Below are positions 1 to 8,856 of a stretch of 29,298 bases of DNA, piece by piece. The DNA is taken from NCBI GenBank assembly GCA_039933315.1, contig JBDTOI010000036.1:1-29298 (forward strand), in the 5' to 3' direction. Made by a program: the position numbers and the translations under genes. The first letter of the stretch is position 1; every line of letters starts with the position of its first letter. The notes beneath the pieces are model-generated. The model did not search any database and was not told the origin of the DNA. It worked only from the letters and a program-made list of their open reading frames with translations. The stretch comes from DASXRU01 sp039933315. Its GTDB lineage: Bacteria; Acidobacteriota; Blastocatellia; Pyrinomonadales; Pyrinomonadaceae.

Positions 1-50
1 CTGAAAACTATTCGTTAGAGACTTGGGGTCTTGGGGGATCTCAACCGGAG

Positions 51-1499
51 CTATTGCTTGGCACTCTTTACCCCTTCACCGCGTTTAATTTGATTTCGCA
101 AAACCGGAAGCCGAAGGTTGACCTTTTCAATTTCGAGTTTGTTCTTTTGCACGTTTGCCGTCGCCAGAAACTTCTCGTAAGCCGAGAGTGCCTGAGGATA
201 TGCCCCCAGCGAATCGTGGGCCGTGGCCATGAAAAAGTAAGTCGCCGCAATCTCTGGTTTAGCGCGGGCGAGCCACTCATACTCGAGCAGCGATTCAGCA
301 AAGCGCTTCTGTTCATAGAGCGCCGTCGCCAGATTAGCATGGGCCACGTAACTGTCCGGGAGCAGCGAAATAATTCGTCGCAGAATTGCCGCCGCCTCGG
401 CGAACCGCCGCGCCTGGACCAGCGCCGCAGCGTATCCGGTCGCATAGTCTGCATTGCGCGGCTCAAGTTCTGACGCGCGCCGGTAGTAATCCGCCGACCG
501 CGGCGGATCGATGGTGCGGTAGATTGAGCCGAGTTGCGCCAGCAGGGAAGCTTCGCGCGGGCTCTGCTCGCTAAGCTTCTCCAGCGAAGCCGCGGCTGCG
601 GCGGCGTTGCCATTGTTAGGATCTATTTGGAACCTGAAGGCAATAACTTCCGGATCGGACTGGGCCGATTCGTTAACAGTGTCGAGCAGCTTGATAGCTT
701 CGTCCTTCCGACTTGCTCTGAGATAAAGCGCGGCGACTTCGACAATGGAATGTGTGTCCTGCATCGCCGGCTTAGCCGGTAGCGATAGAGATCGAATGTC
801 TTCGAGAGCGCGCTGGTTATCTCCCAATGCCAGGTAAGCCCCCGCCCGTCGTTGGCGCGCGCCTTCGTTGGAAGGGTTCATAGCTAACGATTTCGTGAAG
901 GAGTTGACCGCGGCGCTCGGGTCGCCGGCTTCGAACTGAGTTGCGCCTAGTGCGTCCCATGTCGAGGCGGTGGCGCCGTCAGCACTGGTAGCGCGTTTCC
1001 ACAATGCAATCGCTTCTTTTAAATCGCCGGAATTACGTCGTAGATTGGCTAACTCAAAAAGGGCTTCAAAGTTCCTGGGCTCCAACTCCAGAGACTTGCG
1101 AAACAGCGGCTCAGCTTCCGCTGGCCGGTCCATTACTCGAGCCAGCAGGAAACCAAGCTTGGCGTAAGGCAAGACCCAGTTCGGGCGAAGTTCAATGGCG
1201 CGTCGCAAGGCTCTTTCAGCATCCTCACGTCGATTAAGAGAGGCGAGTGCCTGGCCACGCTGAAGCTCGGCTTCCGGAAATTCTGGTCGCAGCTTGATCG
1301 CTTCCTCATAAAACTCCAGTGCCAGCTTATAGTCTCCCCTGGCATGGGCGTCCTGCCCGCGCTCGAACAGGCGAATAGGGTCCGCGCTGTTGTTACTAAA
1401 ATCACCGTTTTGGGCTGTTACGAAGGAGAAACAAACGATAACCAGGGTAAGCGCGAAGGCGTATCGCAGGCAGATATTAGAAGGGAAGTGGGAACTCAT
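51..1499 (-). CDS. Secreted tetratricopeptide-repeat (TPR) protein
   Basis: A 482-residue protein on the minus strand. A GTG three codons upstream (1508) is an alternative start, but the ATG at 1499 places a normal signal peptide at the N-terminus: a hydrophobic core around residues 11-25 and likely cleavage after FVTA. The rest is a chain of roughly ten or more TPR-like helix pairs, recognisable by spaced motifs such as ARGDYKLALEFYEEAIKLRP, EAEPLFRKSLELEP, AAVNSFTKSLAMNP and ADYYRRASELEPRN. TPR arrays are protein-interaction scaffolds. With a signal peptide and no membrane helix in the mature part, this one probably acts in the periplasm or at the envelope. No catalytic domain is visible, so the precise role is unknown. 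It stands alone, divergent from the glutamate dehydrogenase gene. No clear Shine-Dalgarno is seen. Confidence 0.85.
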   Translation of the reverse strand: MSSHFPSNICLRYAFALTLVIVCFSFVTAQNGDFSNNSADPIRLFERGQDAHARGDYKLALEFYEEAIKLRPEFPEAELQRGQALASLNRREDAERALRRAIELRPNWVLPYAKLGFLLARVMDRPAEAEPLFRKSLELEPRNFEALFELANLRRNSGDLKEAIALWKRATSADGATASTWDALGATQFEAGDPSAAVNSFTKSLAMNPSNEGARQRRAGAYLALGDNQRALEDIRSLSLPAKPAMQDTHSIVEVAALYLRASRKDEAIKLLDTVNESAQSDPEVIAFRFQIDPNNGNAAAAAASLEKLSEQSPREASLLAQLGSIYRTIDPPRSADYYRRASELEPRNADYATGYAAALVQARRFAEAAAILRRIISLLPDSYVAHANLATALYEQKRFAESLLEYEWLARAKPEIAATYFFMATAHDSLGAYPQALSAYEKFLATANVQKNKLEIEKVNLRLPVLRNQIKRGEGVKSAKQ

Positions 1500-1889
1500 A
1501 GCTAACACAAAAGCGCTTGAAGCGAATCCGCAGGGATGTGATTTGAACAGCTAGCCGCGATGCTTCGATGTTAGCATGCGGCGGTGAGTTGCGTCCAAGC
1601 AACTTTATTGCGACAGCGCGTCTAGATTCAAAGGATTTCATCGGTTGCGCGGGGAGCAGCCATGCGCTACCATGCGGGCGAATTACCCAGACAGGAAAAA
1701 TTAATACGTGCGTTGTAGAGTAATCTGGCGGGGCGCGATCGCACCGCTAGACCGCGCTCGGTGATTGATTCGATAAGTCCTGTAACGTGACTGCGATCAG
1801 CAGCGCTTCAGGCTGTTAGTTTTGCAAAACAGGGCGAGGTCAGCAAGCGCACAAGGTTCAATAGAAGATCACAAGTCGGAGATTTCAGT
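1500..1889. other. Divergent intergenic region between the TPR gene and gdhA
   Basis: About 390 bases with no credible gene. It should hold the promoters of both flanking divergent genes, but I found no convincing -35/-10 pair on either strand. A perfect 12-base palindrome, GTTTTGCAAAAC, lies at 1819-1830, about 60 bases before the gdhA start, and could be an operator. The only other local signal is a GGAG at 1876-1880 that serves as the gdhA ribosome-binding site. Confidence 0.5.
1819..1830. promoter_or_regulatory. 12-base perfect palindrome upstream of gdhA (possible operator)
   Basis: GTTTTGCAAAAC is its own reverse complement and sits about 60 bases upstream of the gdhA start codon, within a wider imperfect symmetry (CTGTT on the left, AACAG on the right). 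Its position suits a repressor or activator site for nitrogen-related control, but no specific regulator can be named. A palindrome this short can occur by chance. Confidence 0.3.
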
Positions 1890-3170
1890 ATGCCAAGTGC
1901 GATGGTAGATGACATCAGGGAAATCAAGGAAGACAATCCTTTTGAGTCGATGATGTCGCGCTTCGATCGCGCGGCCCAGTTACTCAATCTCGATTCCGAT
2001 TTGTATGCGGTGATGAGAGTGCCTAATCGAGAACTGAAAGTGTACATCCCGACTCGAATGGACTCGGGCCGGATCCAGGTGTTCGAGGGCTATAGAGTTC
2101 AACACAATTTCGCCCGCGGTCCCGCCAAGGGTGGGATTCGCTATTCTCCTGATGTCAATCTTGACGAGGTTAGAGCGCTGGCGGCTTGGATGACCTGGAA
2201 GTGCGCCGTGGTAAATGTTCCTTTCGGTGGCGCCAAAGGGGGAATCATTTGCGATCCAGCTCAGATGTCAATCGGCGAGTTGGAGCGCATGACGCGGCGT
2301 TACGCTTCAGAGTTACTCGATTTTATTGGCCCGGAAAAAGATGTGCCCGCTCCCGACATGAATACTAACGAGCAGACCATGGCGTGGATCATGGATACCT
2401 ATTCGATGCACGCGCGCCATACGGTTAACGCTGTGGTCACGGGGAAGCCGATCGATCTGGGCGGCTCACGCGGCCGCACCGAAGCCACCGGGCGCGGCTT
2501 GTTATTTGTCATTAATGAGGCCATCAAGAGATTCAAGATGGCTCCGTCGAACACCCGTGTAGCAGTTCAGGGCTCGGGCAATGTGGGAGGAATCGGGGCG
2601 CGCTTGCTCCATGAGGCGGGGTACAAAGTGGTGGCCATCTCCGATGTCCATGGCGGCATATATGACCCCGCCGGTTTGAACATCCCTGCCGCCCTGAGTC
2701 ACCTGAAAGCGACTCGGTCGTTCGATGACTATCCTGGCGTTGAACGGATTTCTAACTCTGAGCTCCTCGAGCTCGACTGTGACGTGCTTGTTCCGGCCGC
2801 GACGGAAAACCAGATCACCTCGCAGAATGCTGACCGGCTGAAGTGTAAAGTGCTCGCGGAAGGGGCAAATGGCCCGACGACGGCCGGCGCCGACGAGATC
2901 CTCCACCAAAAGGGAATCTTCGTGATTCCCGACATTCTGGCCAATGCCGGTGGGGTTACGGTCTCGTATTTCGAGTGGGTGCAGGACCGCATGGGATACT
3001 TCTGGAGAGAAGATGTGGTGAACCAACGGTTGGAAGAGAAAATGGTCGCCAGCTTCAATGATCTGTGCCGTTACGCCGATTCTCACTCCGTCGATACCAG
3101 GACCGCCGCCTACATGCTGGCCATCGACAGGGTGGCCTACGACACACGCATGCGAGGCATCTATGCGTGA
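1890..3170 (+). CDS. gdhA: Glutamate dehydrogenase (Glu/Leu/Phe/Val dehydrogenase family)
   Basis: Predicted to interconvert glutamate with 2-oxoglutarate and ammonia using NAD(P) in the cytoplasm, linking amino-acid catabolism or ammonium assimilation to the TCA cycle. The 426-residue length is typical of hexameric bacterial and archaeal GDH. Visible hallmarks are the substrate-binding GPAKGGIR segment (near residue 80), the catalytic-lysine motif VPFGGAKGG (Lys116), the PAPDMNTNEQTMAWIMD stretch that follows the catalytic aspartate region, and the Rossmann dinucleotide motif GSGNVGG (near residue 229). The C-terminal ILANAGGVTVSYFEWVQ motif is also standard. The ATG at 1890 is preceded by CGGAG at suitable spacing. 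Cofactor preference cannot be read safely. It is monocistronic: the next gene has its own strong promoter. Confidence 0.95.
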   Translation: MPSAMVDDIREIKEDNPFESMMSRFDRAAQLLNLDSDLYAVMRVPNRELKVYIPTRMDSGRIQVFEGYRVQHNFARGPAKGGIRYSPDVNLDEVRALAAWMTWKCAVVNVPFGGAKGGIICDPAQMSIGELERMTRRYASELLDFIGPEKDVPAPDMNTNEQTMAWIMDTYSMHARHTVNAVVTGKPIDLGGSRGRTEATGRGLLFVINEAIKRFKMAPSNTRVAVQGSGNVGGIGARLLHEAGYKVVAISDVHGGIYDPAGLNIPAALSHLKATRSFDDYPGVERISNSELLELDCDVLVPAATENQITSQNADRLKCKVLAEGANGPTTAGADEILHQKGIFVIPDILANAGGVTVSYFEWVQDRMGYFWREDVVNQRLEEKMVASFNDLCRYADSHSVDTRTAAYMLAIDRVAYDTRMRGIYA

Positions 3171-3314
3171 TGGAAAAAACACAAACGAATTGCCCATAAG
3201 TTGGGAAAAAGTCTTGATTTCCCCCAAAAGGTGGAGTATGGTCTGCCGTGATTCAGTCATCGGGGGCAAAGTGTATATTTCAGGATCCTTGCTCTGGATA
3301 GTGCTGGATTATGA

Positions 3315-3343
3315 TTGACAGAAGCGCAGGTCTTCCTTATAAA
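3315..3343 (+). promoter_or_regulatory. Near-consensus sigma-70 promoter for the OmpA-like gene
   Basis: TTGACA at 3315-3320 matches the -35 consensus in full. After exactly 17 bases, TATAAA at 3338-3343 matches the -10 consensus at five of six positions. Transcription would start near 3350, giving a leader of about 245 bases. This is the best promoter match seen in the window, consistent with high expression of an abundant outer-membrane protein. Confidence 0.75.
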
Positions 3344-3586
3344 CAAGACGCTTTGGTATTATTTGGACAAAAGACAGTCGAGAGATTCTTGAACAGCTAA
3401 GCAAGGATTTGGAAGTAGGTAATCAAGACTGTGCCCGGTCCTTCTCGCTGCGCCACTCCATCTGGAGCGTGGTGGCAGTTCTTTAACTTTCTTGTGTAGT
3501 TTGGAGTGCCCCGTCGGTGGAAGATGTCTTCGGGATGTCATCTTAAAGACGGTGCATGCTCCCAAGGTTTAACTACTCATTTCGCC

Positions 3587-3592
3587 GGAGGA
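3587..3592 (+). promoter_or_regulatory. Ribosome-binding site that fixes the OmpA-like start
   Basis: GGAGGA lies five bases before the ATG at 3598. This selects 3598 over an in-frame ATG at 3556, which would put 14 charged residues before the signal peptide. It also excludes the out-of-frame ATG at 3593. Confidence 0.85.
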
Positions 3593-3597
3593 ATGCG

Positions 3598-6204
3598 ATG
3601 AGACTCGCGAATAAAGCGCTCGCAGCTGCGCTTGCAATGTTGGTGCTGTGTGCCGCAGCGTCAGCTCAAACTTTGAGGAACGAGAATGATCCACGAAATC
3701 AATCTCCATCCGTAGGCACAGGTGGCCCCGAGGGCGGGGCGACGGGACTCTTCACCATTTACGATGGCTCGACCATTCGTAAAGGGGAATTCACGTTTAG
3801 CATCGCGTATAGCAATTACGATCGCGATCCAGGGGATGTCGATATCTCTGATATCCCGCTCAGCTTCAATGTGGGCCTTAATGATCATATCGAGCTTTGG
3901 TTCAAGACCAACGGATACCGCGGCATCAGGGCTAATAGCCCGTCGAATCTGTCCGGCTTCTATCTGCCGAACATAAGTTTGCTTTGTGGTAGCGCGTCGG
4001 CGAACGGTCTTTGCAGCGGCCCGGCGATTATTCAGGCGCCATCGGGACCGAACGTCGGCACGTTGGCCGGCAATGCTCTTTTCCGTCCCATCGGAAACCA
4101 GCCCTTCGTCAACTTTCCGTTCTCGGGCGGATCGGCCGGGAACTTCCAGCAAGGTCCTGGCCTTATCGGTGTCGGCTTTGGCTTTCCCGGATTTAATGCT
4201 CAGCTTGGACCGCCAGTCAGGAGTTCTGGTAGCGGAACGTTTGGGGCCGCGGACAACTTTCCCGGTATAGGCTCTGTTGTGGGCGGCATTCTACCGGGCG
4301 TTGTACTGGCCACGGTTCGGATCCCTTGCACTTTGCTGACGGGTGGATGTAATCCTCCCTTCAACCCCGCAGGGAACCCGATAACGGTTCCAGTCACGTT
4401 CACGATTGCTCCGTCCTATCTTCCGGATGCTCCGTTCCTGGGTAGGGAATATGGCGAATCGAGCTTTACGAATTTTGTGGCCGGCGCCAAGATCCGGTTC
4501 ACAGGTCCGAACAATCCGCTTGGGATTGCGCTGATTCCTTTCTATCGCTGGTACCCGGACAAGGCTGACGATGCCGAGGGCTTCCGACAGTTGCAGCGCG
4601 GAGCCGGCCCGGCAGGAGATATGGGAGATTTTGGTCTTGTCGGTGTAGTTGACGCCCGGCTCAGCCGATCGGTTAACGTGTCGGCGAACTTTGGCTACAT
4701 CTTAAACAGCAATCCGAAGGGACAATTCCCGAGTGGGGAATTCGTGCTGCTGGATCGGCCTGATGAATTCATTGCGGGAATCGGTTTTGACTTCCCGGTG
4801 AACCGTCACATTCAACCGGTTCTGGAAATGCGCTCGACGCAATATGTCGGTTCGCGAACGCCTAACGCGTTTGAGAATAGTCCAGTTGAAGTGCTTGCGG
4901 GTGTGAAGATCTTCCCGCGACGTTGGTGGGGCTTTGGCGCGGCTTGGCGCTATCACATCAATCAACAGGACAAATCGGCCTTCAACGGGAGAGACGCCAG
5001 TGTTATCGTCAATAACCTAAGCGGTGTCGATCCGGCGGGGCCGCAGCCTCTGACAATAGTTCCAGCAACGTCGTTTCCAGCAACGACCGGTTCATTCCCG
5101 GTTGGCTTTAGGGCGTCTGATGACGCGAACGGGTTTATTGGCCAGTTCTGGATTGGTCATCGCAACGACCGCGCGCCGTCAATCCTTCCGAACCAACCAC
5201 CGACCGTAAACCTTTCAACTTCGTCGGCTTCGGTTACGCTGCCCTGCGAAGACGGGACCATGGGGAACTGCTCGGCTAGCTCGAATTCAGTGCAGCTTTC
5301 ATCCAGTGCCACCGATCCTGACGGCGACACGCTTCTCTACACATACAGTGTGACCGGCGGCAGGATAACGGGCGATGGTCCGAACGCAACCTGGGATCTC
5401 TCCGGGGTTACACCTGGAACGTACACGGCGACAGTTGAAGTGGACGATGGCTGCGGCTGCGTGGCTTTCTCCTCAACGACCGTTACCGTGACAAGGTGCA
5501 CAGATTGTGGCACGAAACCATGTCCGACGGTCAGCGTAAGCTGTCCTGACAGCGTTGGATATAATCAGCCCATAACCTTTACTGCTAACATCAATGGTGA
5601 TGGCGGTTCGCCGACCTACAACTGGTCGGTGTCAGCCGGATCCATTTCCAGCGGTCAAGGAACCAGCACCATCACAGTGGACACCACCGGGGTATCCGGT
5701 CAATCGGTGACTGCGACTGTCGAGTTGGGTGGCTGGGATCCGAGTTGCTCGAAGACAGCATCTTGCACCACGCCAGTCGGTCTACAGGATGCGAAGTGTC
5801 GTAAGACGGATTCGTACGGAGACATCAGGTTCGACGATGAGAAGGCACGTCTCGATAACTTCGCGATTGCCTTGCAGAACGATCCTGGTTCTACCGGATA
5901 CATCATCGCCTACGGTACTTGCGAAGGTGATGGACCCTGTACCAACGCCAGCTGTATCGTGGCCCAGAAACGGGTCGACCGCGCCAAGCAGTACCTGGTT
6001 GAAACGCGCGGTATCGATGCCGGACGCATCGTCACTATCGACGGTGGCTGCAGGGCTGAGGTAACAGTTGACCTCTTCGTTTGCCAGCAGGGCGCGCCAG
6101 CACCCACTCCGGATATGGGCGCGGCGGTTTCGCCTTGTCCCGAATGCCGCAAGGCACCGGTGCGGCGGCCTCGACCCCGTCGGCGAAGGGGTGAAGAGGA
6201 ATAA
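3598..6204 (+). CDS. Cysteine-rich OmpA-family outer-membrane protein with Ig/PKD-like domains
   Basis: An 868-residue envelope protein. Residues 1-23 form a signal peptide ending ASA before QT. Residues about 45-520 are rich in Gly, Asn, Phe and Pro with alternating beta patterns, consistent with a large outer-membrane barrel. Two Ig/PKD-like beta domains follow (about 532-632, with the SATDPDGDTLLYTYS signature, and about 642-725). A diverged OmpA C-terminal peptidoglycan-association domain lies at about 735-831, with the helix AQKRVDRAKQYLVETRGIDA and a following RIVTIDGG strand. The usual aspartate-containing TDxxG loop is replaced by a cysteine-rich TCEGDGPCTNASC segment. The tail is proline- and arginine-rich. 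The mature protein has about 22 cysteines, unusual for this family and suggesting disulfides. The likely role is tethering the outer membrane to peptidoglycan. A strong promoter and ribosome-binding site suggest abundant expression. Confidence 0.8.
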   Translation: MRLANKALAAALAMLVLCAAASAQTLRNENDPRNQSPSVGTGGPEGGATGLFTIYDGSTIRKGEFTFSIAYSNYDRDPGDVDISDIPLSFNVGLNDHIELWFKTNGYRGIRANSPSNLSGFYLPNISLLCGSASANGLCSGPAIIQAPSGPNVGTLAGNALFRPIGNQPFVNFPFSGGSAGNFQQGPGLIGVGFGFPGFNAQLGPPVRSSGSGTFGAADNFPGIGSVVGGILPGVVLATVRIPCTLLTGGCNPPFNPAGNPITVPVTFTIAPSYLPDAPFLGREYGESSFTNFVAGAKIRFTGPNNPLGIALIPFYRWYPDKADDAEGFRQLQRGAGPAGDMGDFGLVGVVDARLSRSVNVSANFGYILNSNPKGQFPSGEFVLLDRPDEFIAGIGFDFPVNRHIQPVLEMRSTQYVGSRTPNAFENSPVEVLAGVKIFPRRWWGFGAAWRYHINQQDKSAFNGRDASVIVNNLSGVDPAGPQPLTIVPATSFPATTGSFPVGFRASDDANGFIGQFWIGHRNDRAPSILPNQPPTVNLSTSSASVTLPCEDGTMGNCSASSNSVQLSSSATDPDGDTLLYTYSVTGGRITGDGPNATWDLSGVTPGTYTATVEVDDGCGCVAFSSTTVTVTRCTDCGTKPCPTVSVSCPDSVGYNQPITFTANINGDGGSPTYNWSVSAGSISSGQGTSTITVDTTGVSGQSVTATVELGGWDPSCSKTASCTTPVGLQDAKCRKTDSYGDIRFDDEKARLDNFAIALQNDPGSTGYIIAYGTCEGDGPCTNASCIVAQKRVDRAKQYLVETRGIDAGRIVTIDGGCRAEVTVDLFVCQQGAPAPTPDMGAAVSPCPECRKAPVRRPRPRRRRGEEE

Positions 6205-6246
6205 GTAACCCGCTCGCGTCTTTGCAAAGTCGCGACCTTTCCGAAC

Positions 6247-6281
6247 GCGGGCGATGTTCTCCTAAAGAGAATGTCGCCCGC
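6247..6281 (+). terminator. Strong hairpin terminator after the OmpA-like gene
   Basis: A 15-base-pair stem (6247-6261 with 6267-6281, two G-T wobbles) closes a five-base CTAAA loop. It begins about 40 bases past the stop codon. The following CTTCGCTTTAT is only moderately T-rich, so efficiency is uncertain. The stem contains the ATG at 6271 that opens the next long frame, which argues against that ATG as a real start. Confidence 0.65.
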
Positions 6282-6429
6282 TTCGCTTTATAGCGAGCTC
6301 AAGCTGTTTGATGTTCTCTATTGCACCTTTTGGGTGGGGCTACGCGAAAACCCGGAGGGGCATGGGCGCATCCTATACTGTTCGCTCTGTGGTTCCAGAG
6401 TTGAGTTCGGTGTGAAGGGTGGTCTTAAA

Positions 6430-8856
6430 ATGAGAGGTACGAAGTTTTCTATGTCCCGTTTATTTCAATCATTCCTGATATTGCTGGTCATCATCCAGGG
6501 TCTTTCTTTGACGGCAGTGGAGGCCACTGCCGCGCTGCCTGGCGTCGAGGTGACTTCGGTCCCTTACGCCAGCGACTGGCGTAATTCAGGCCCGTCCGGC
6601 GGCGACGTCAGGGCGCTGGTGGTGGATCCCAGCGATCCAGACCGCTTTTACTTCGGCACGCTTGATGGACAGATTTACACCTCGTCGGACGGGGCGCGGA
6701 GTTGGCGGCTGCTGGTGAATTTTTACCGTCCGCAGTTATTCGTGGACCACATCATTGTGGATCCACGCGACTCTAAAACTATCTATGTTGCTACCCACCG
6801 TCACAAGGATCCCGGGGGATTCTTTAAGTCCACCGACGGCGGCCTGACGTGGCGCGAAGCGGCCGCGCTTAAAGGCGAAGCCCTGCACTCGATGGCCCAA
6901 TCGTCCCAGAACCCGGACCTCCTTTTGGTAGGAACTAATCGGGGGGTCTATCGCTCGCTGAATGCGGGGGACTCCTGGCAGCACATTCCCTCTACCGGAA
7001 CTGGAGGACTGATTAACGTCGAGTCGCTGGCCATTGATCCGCGCAACAGCGATATTATCTACGCCGGGACCTGGTACCTTCCCTACAAGACCAGTGATGG
7101 TGGGCGCACCTGGAGGTCGATCAAGACTGGCATCATCGATGATTCTGACATCTTTGCCATTGACATAGATCCGAGGGATGCGAATCACGTGATAGCCTCT
7201 GCCTGCAGCGGCATCTACGAAACGCGCAATGCCGGAGATAACTGGAACAAGGTTGAGGGTATTCCCTCGCAATCTCGTCGCACCCGCGCCATTCTGCAAC
7301 ATCCTTCGATCGGCGGGGTGGTTTTTGCCGGGACTACTGAAGGTTTCTGGCGCTCTGCCAGTGGTGGCGGGAAGAATTCCTGGATGGTGACAACCTCCAG
7401 GACGCTTGAGATTAATTCGATTGCCGTTCACCCGAAAAACCCAGACAAGGTCTTCATTGGCACCAATAACTACGGGATCATGGTTTCTTACGACGGGGGC
7501 AAGAGCTTTGCACCGAGCAATGGTGGCTATAGCGGTCGGTTTACGAACTTCATTCTGCCTGACCGTGAAAACCCAAGCCGCATTTACGCCACCACCATCA
7601 ACACTGCCACCGGCGGCGGATTCTTTTTCGTAAGCACCGACGGGGGCATGACCTGGCAAGCGTCAATGCGAAACATGCCGCCGCGTTTGACCAGTTCCTC
7701 GATTCTCCAGGACGAGCAGGACGCAAATACTATTTATATTGGCACCAACCTTGGAGTCTATCGCTCGCTCGATCGTGGCGCTTCATGGGCTCCGATCAAA
7801 TCCGTCTTGCCGCCGAAACCAAAGTCAAAACGGACCGCGCGCCGCGCGCCAACGCGCGCTGGCGCCTCCCGGGCAGCAGCTACTACGACGCCGCGCACTG
7901 CGCTGGCATCGACCGCCCCGCAGCGCCTCAGCGATGTAGTGAAGCGCGCGCAGGCGGCGCTCAATCTCGCCGGCTACGATGTGGGCGTCCCCGATGGTCA
8001 GACTGGCTCGCGAACGGTAGCAGCGATTAGAAAATTTCAAACGGACCGTAACCTTCCGGTTTCCGGCCGTCTCGATGAAGCCACGATGGGCGCGCTGGGG
8101 CTGGGCGGAGGTACTGAGGGTTCGACCGTCGCCGGTAAATTGCCCGCGCCGGTACTAAATCTCGTCGAGTCCATAAACGCGCTGGCCTATTGTTCTGATC
8201 CCCAAAGTGGACGGCGGGGAATACTTGCCGCTACCAACGCAGGTCTGTTCCGTAGTTATGATCCGGCCCGAGGTTGGGAACGCCTTTCCTATGGCTCAGG
8301 ACTCGACTCGCGCACGACCGCTATCTCTTCCAGCTCGCAAAACCCCCCTACGATCTGGGTAGGGACCGCTACTTCCGGGGTGCTGGTTTCGCGCGATGGC
8401 GGGAATACATGGCAACAGGTCCGTGGTATTCCCACGACGGCGCCGATCAACGTCATCGCGCAGGATCCGCAACGTTCGGCCTATATCTACGTGGGAAGCA
8501 AGCAGGCGTTTTACTCTTCTCACGATGGAGGAGAGCGCTGGGTGCGCCGGGGTGGCAATTTACCCTTTGGCGATTTCACAACCATACTGGTGAACCCCAG
8601 AAACGGTGACGAGCTCTTCGTGGGTAATGCATACCAGAATGGTGAAGTGGGTGGTGGCGTCTATCGCTCGCCCGATGCCGGCTTAACCTGGTCGCGCATC
8701 GATCCGCGCGAGCCGCGCTTGCCTAGCCAGCGAATTTGGGCGCTTGCATTCGACACCAGGAATCCGAGCACTCTCTTTGTGGGATCGCATTCAGGCGGAA
8801 TCTATGTTGTCCCGCGGTCCGCTGACGCAGTCTCCGGATCAATTCCCCGAGAATGA
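6430..8856 (+). CDS. Secreted BNR/sortilin-type beta-propeller protein with an inserted peptidoglycan-binding domain
   Basis: An 808-residue exported protein. The frame opens at 6271, but the ATG at 6430 directly precedes a signal peptide (hydrophobic core about residues 12-30, AAA/ATA-type cleavage region near 34) and has AAGGGTGG upstream. About nine Asp-box/BNR motifs (for example SSDGARSW, STDGGLTW, NAGDSW, TSDGGRTW, STDGGMTW) lie before residue 455, and four more (RDGGNTW, HDGGERW, PDAGLTW and a degenerate one) lie after about 600. This is the pattern of sialidase/VPS10-like and YCF48-like propellers. Between them are a Pro/Arg/Ala linker (about 458-497) and a PG_binding_1-like domain (about 498-560: AQAALNLAGYDVGVPDGQTG, then TVAAIRKFQ). 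The catalytic residues of true sialidases are not evident, so a scaffold or binding role at the cell wall is more likely than an enzyme. Confidence 0.8.
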   Translation: MRGTKFSMSRLFQSFLILLVIIQGLSLTAVEATAALPGVEVTSVPYASDWRNSGPSGGDVRALVVDPSDPDRFYFGTLDGQIYTSSDGARSWRLLVNFYRPQLFVDHIIVDPRDSKTIYVATHRHKDPGGFFKSTDGGLTWREAAALKGEALHSMAQSSQNPDLLLVGTNRGVYRSLNAGDSWQHIPSTGTGGLINVESLAIDPRNSDIIYAGTWYLPYKTSDGGRTWRSIKTGIIDDSDIFAIDIDPRDANHVIASACSGIYETRNAGDNWNKVEGIPSQSRRTRAILQHPSIGGVVFAGTTEGFWRSASGGGKNSWMVTTSRTLEINSIAVHPKNPDKVFIGTNNYGIMVSYDGGKSFAPSNGGYSGRFTNFILPDRENPSRIYATTINTATGGGFFFVSTDGGMTWQASMRNMPPRLTSSSILQDEQDANTIYIGTNLGVYRSLDRGASWAPIKSVLPPKPKSKRTARRAPTRAGASRAAATTTPRTALASTAPQRLSDVVKRAQAALNLAGYDVGVPDGQTGSRTVAAIRKFQTDRNLPVSGRLDEATMGALGLGGGTEGSTVAGKLPAPVLNLVESINALAYCSDPQSGRRGILAATNAGLFRSYDPARGWERLSYGSGLDSRTTAISSSSQNPPTIWVGTATSGVLVSRDGGNTWQQVRGIPTTAPINVIAQDPQRSAYIYVGSKQAFYSSHDGGERWVRRGGNLPFGDFTTILVNPRNGDELFVGNAYQNGEVGGGVYRSPDAGLTWSRIDPREPRLPSQRIWALAFDTRNPSTLFVGSHSGGIYVVPRSADAVSGSIPRE

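Larger units (their letters stand above)
3171..3597. other. Intergenic region and long 5' leader of the OmpA-like gene
   Basis: About 430 bases without a credible gene. From left to right it holds a possible weak promoter (TTGATT at 3214-3219, 17-base spacer, TATGGT at 3237-3242), a near-consensus promoter at 3315-3343, and then a leader of roughly 245 bases before the start codon. The leader contains a GC-rich hairpin whose outer stem is GCCAC at 3452-3456 with GTGGC at 3472-3476, enclosing a nested CTCC/GGAG stem. It ends in a strong ribosome-binding site. An 86-codon open frame on the plus strand and a 68-codon frame on the minus strand here look like noise. Confidence 0.6.

Noticed and set aside
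2502..3269. 255-codon open frame on the minus strand
   Set aside because: It is antisense to gdhA, whose frame is fully conserved. The translated sequence shows no family features.
6271..6429. ATG at 6271 as start of the BNR protein
   Set aside because: It lies inside a terminator-like hairpin and would add 53 residues ahead of a clear signal peptide.
6736..7659. 307-codon open frame on the minus strand
   Set aside because: It lies wholly inside the BNR propeller gene, has no recognisable domain, and follows from the repetitive high-GC codon pattern of that gene.
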